NCBI GenBank assembly: GCA_035541195.1
Contig: DATKNU010000193.1
Coordinates: forward strand, 1 to 15,253
Length of the DNA: 15,253 nt
Direction: 5' to 3'
Source: Muellerivita sp035541195
Lineage (GTDB): Bacteria > Oederibacteriota > Muellerivitia > Muellerivitales > Muellerivitaceae
Shown: positions 14,291 to 15,253 of the stretch, in pieces
Layout of the letters: each line of letters begins with the position of its first letter
How positions within the stretch are numbered: position 1 is the stretch's first letter
Notes under the pieces: generated by a model
Told to the model about the DNA's origin: nothing
What the model saw: only the letters and a program-made list of their open reading frames with translations
Database searches by the model: none
Position numbers and translations under genes: made by a program

Positions 14291-14361
14291 AAAACATCCA
14301 ACGGCGATTCTTGTCCCGTTCTTTTCCCCCCGCCAATCCTTGTTTTTTCGCCGGCTCCTTT

Positions 14362-14377
14362 TGGCACCGCTTTTGCT
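14362..14377 (+). promoter_or_regulatory. Sigma-54 (-24/-12) promoter of CheX-like B
   Basis: TGGCACCGCTTTTGCT matches TGGCAC-N5-TTGC in full, with the 10-base spacing between GG and GC. The predicted start is about 14388, giving a 22-base leader that contains AAGGAGG. As at the minus-strand promoter, the -24 element is preceded by T residues (TTTTGGCAC in both). Confidence 0.88.
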
Positions 14378-14409
14378 TGCTTAAAGGGGAGCGGCCTAAG
14401 GAGGGAAGA

Positions 14410-14889
14410 ATGATCCCCACACTTGAAAACAACTCTTGCGCCTTGGCGGGCGCCCCTTCCCCCGCGGACTTGGTGTTGCTCTTTGAGCGCTTCATGGCTT
14501 ATTGGCGGGGGACGGTGGTCCATTTAACCGGCCTGGAGGAAGCCACTTTCGGCCCCGATCCCATTGAATGCGCGGTGGAATGGGGGGGCCGCGCCAAGGG
14601 ACGCTTAGCCCTTAAATTCGACCCTTCCTTTTACCCCTGGCTGGTGGACCAACAGGATTTCAGGCGGATCAACCTCAGCACCGAGGACGAGTTGTTGAAG
14701 GAAATCACGGCCCTCTACGGCCTTTATTTCCTGCGGTTTTTCGCCATCCAAGACCTGATGGAAAACGGCCCCCTGACCCCCCGGCGGCTTTCGGTGGGCG
14801 CGGCGGCCCTTCCCGAGCCTGACCGGCGGGTTTGGGTGCGGGTGGAAAAAAGCCCGGTGGAAATCAAACTTTGGTGGGGAGCGGGCTAA
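14410..14889 (+). CDS. Small CheX-like protein B, paralogue of the gene at 12122, under sigma-54 control
   Basis: The 159-residue soluble product has the same layout as protein A: helix DLVLLFERFMAYWRG, a strand region with GRLALKFDPSFYPWLV, helix NLSTEDELLKEITALYGLYFL, and a closing strand VEIKLW. The DELLKEITALYG helix resembles the E-containing helix of CheX, but the asparagine of the CheX E-x-x-N motif is replaced, so phosphatase activity cannot be claimed. The start is firm: AAGGAGG at 14398-14404 before the ATG at 14410. The frame is open further upstream, but that part would run through the sigma-54 promoter. Its stop overlaps that of the convergent kinase gene. The domain call is fold-level inference; the paralogy with protein A is better supported. 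Confidence 0.8.
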   Translation: MIPTLENNSCALAGAPSPADLVLLFERFMAYWRGTVVHLTGLEEATFGPDPIECAVEWGGRAKGRLALKFDPSFYPWLVDQQDFRRINLSTEDELLKEITALYGLYFLRFFAIQDLMENGPLTPRRLSVGAAALPEPDRRVWVRVEKSPVEIKLWWGAG

Positions 14890-15253
14890 CGGCCGTCCAA
14901 GACTTGGCGGATCTTGCGAGCCAGTTCATCGGCGGTGAAGGGCTTTTGAAGCAGGTGGATTCCCGGGTCCAGGGTCCCCTGCCGGGCCAAAACCTCTTGG
15001 GGATAGCCGGACATGAAAAGCACCTTGATCTTGGGCCGGGTCTTTTTGATTTTTTGGGCCAATTCCTTGCCGTTCATCTTGGGCATGACCGTGTCGGTCA
15101 GGAGCAAATGGACGGGGTCGGGCGTCTGCTCGGACTTTCGCAGCGCCGATTCCCCCTGGTCGGCTTCCAGCACCCGGTAGCCCTGCTTCTCCAGGATGCG
15201 CACCACGATCTTGCGCACCGGTTCCTCGTCCTCGGCCACCAATATGGTCTCGT
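14886..15253 (-). CDS. C-terminal receiver domain of a probable hybrid sensor kinase (partial, runs off the window)
   Basis: About 122 residues are visible and the frame is still open at the window edge (ETILVAEDEEPVR). This is a complete receiver domain with an acidic pair (EDEE), the phospho-acceptor Asp in LLLTDTVMPKMNG, the Ser of FMSGYP and the Lys of LQKPF. The ETILVAEDEEPVR opening is the usual join between a kinase ATPase domain and a C-terminal receiver in hybrid histidine kinases, so the protein probably continues to the right. A stand-alone regulator starting just outside or at an internal TTG near 15242 is the alternative. It converges on the CheX-like B gene with a four-base overlap (CTAA holds both stops). 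Confidence 0.88.
   Translation of the reverse strand, partial: ETILVAEDEEPVRKIVVRILEKQGYRVLEADQGESALRKSEQTPDPVHLLLTDTVMPKMNGKELAQKIKKTRPKIKVLFMSGYPQEVLARQGTLDPGIHLLQKPFTADELARKIRQVLDGR

Overview
The window is a GC-rich stretch of bacterial chromosome. TTG and GTG starts are common, Shine-Dalgarno sites are clear, and several genes are built for a Gram-negative-type envelope (exported proteins, quinone-type PyrD, UppP). Sigma-54 promoters and an NtrC-family activator are present. The lineage cannot be fixed from the sequence; an uncultivated or deltaproteobacteria-like group is only a guess. There are no tRNA, rRNA, CRISPR or transposase genes.

Region 1 (1-3334) is rearranged. The promoter and 5' end of a dienelactone-hydrolase gene occur three times in direct orientation (1-117, 948-1177, 3274-3500) and only the third is intact. 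An AT-richer gene for a four-helix membrane protein lies between copies 1 and 2. A large membrane histidine kinase on the minus strand lies between copies 2 and 3 and has its own good sigma-70 promoter.

Region 2 (3335-10910) looks like ordinary chromosome: dienelactone hydrolase, a CPA2 cation/proton antiporter with an RCK_C tail, pyrD, a convergent fatty-acid desaturase, then uppP followed by a tight run of a GyrI-like effector-binding protein, an ArsC-family protein and a small exported protein. A strong hairpin at 10884-10910 ends this block.

Region 3 (10926-15253) is the most interesting part and looks like one regulatory island. An NtrC-family sigma-54 activator (12894-14234) sits between two small genes whose products are the same size and appear to be paralogues with a CheX-like layout (12122-12595 minus, 14410-14889 plus). 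Each small gene has a near-perfect -24/-12 sigma-54 promoter directly upstream, and these are the only two convincing ones I found. The minus-strand one also drives an exported TPR protein and is shielded by a terminator whose T-tract runs into the -24 element. TTACCC-type motifs lie about 105 bp upstream of both predicted start points. The C-terminal receiver of a probable hybrid histidine kinase enters from the right edge and shares its stop-codon bases with the second small gene. The likely reading is a self-contained two-component/sigma-54 circuit whose targets are two CheX-like proteins and one exported TPR protein.
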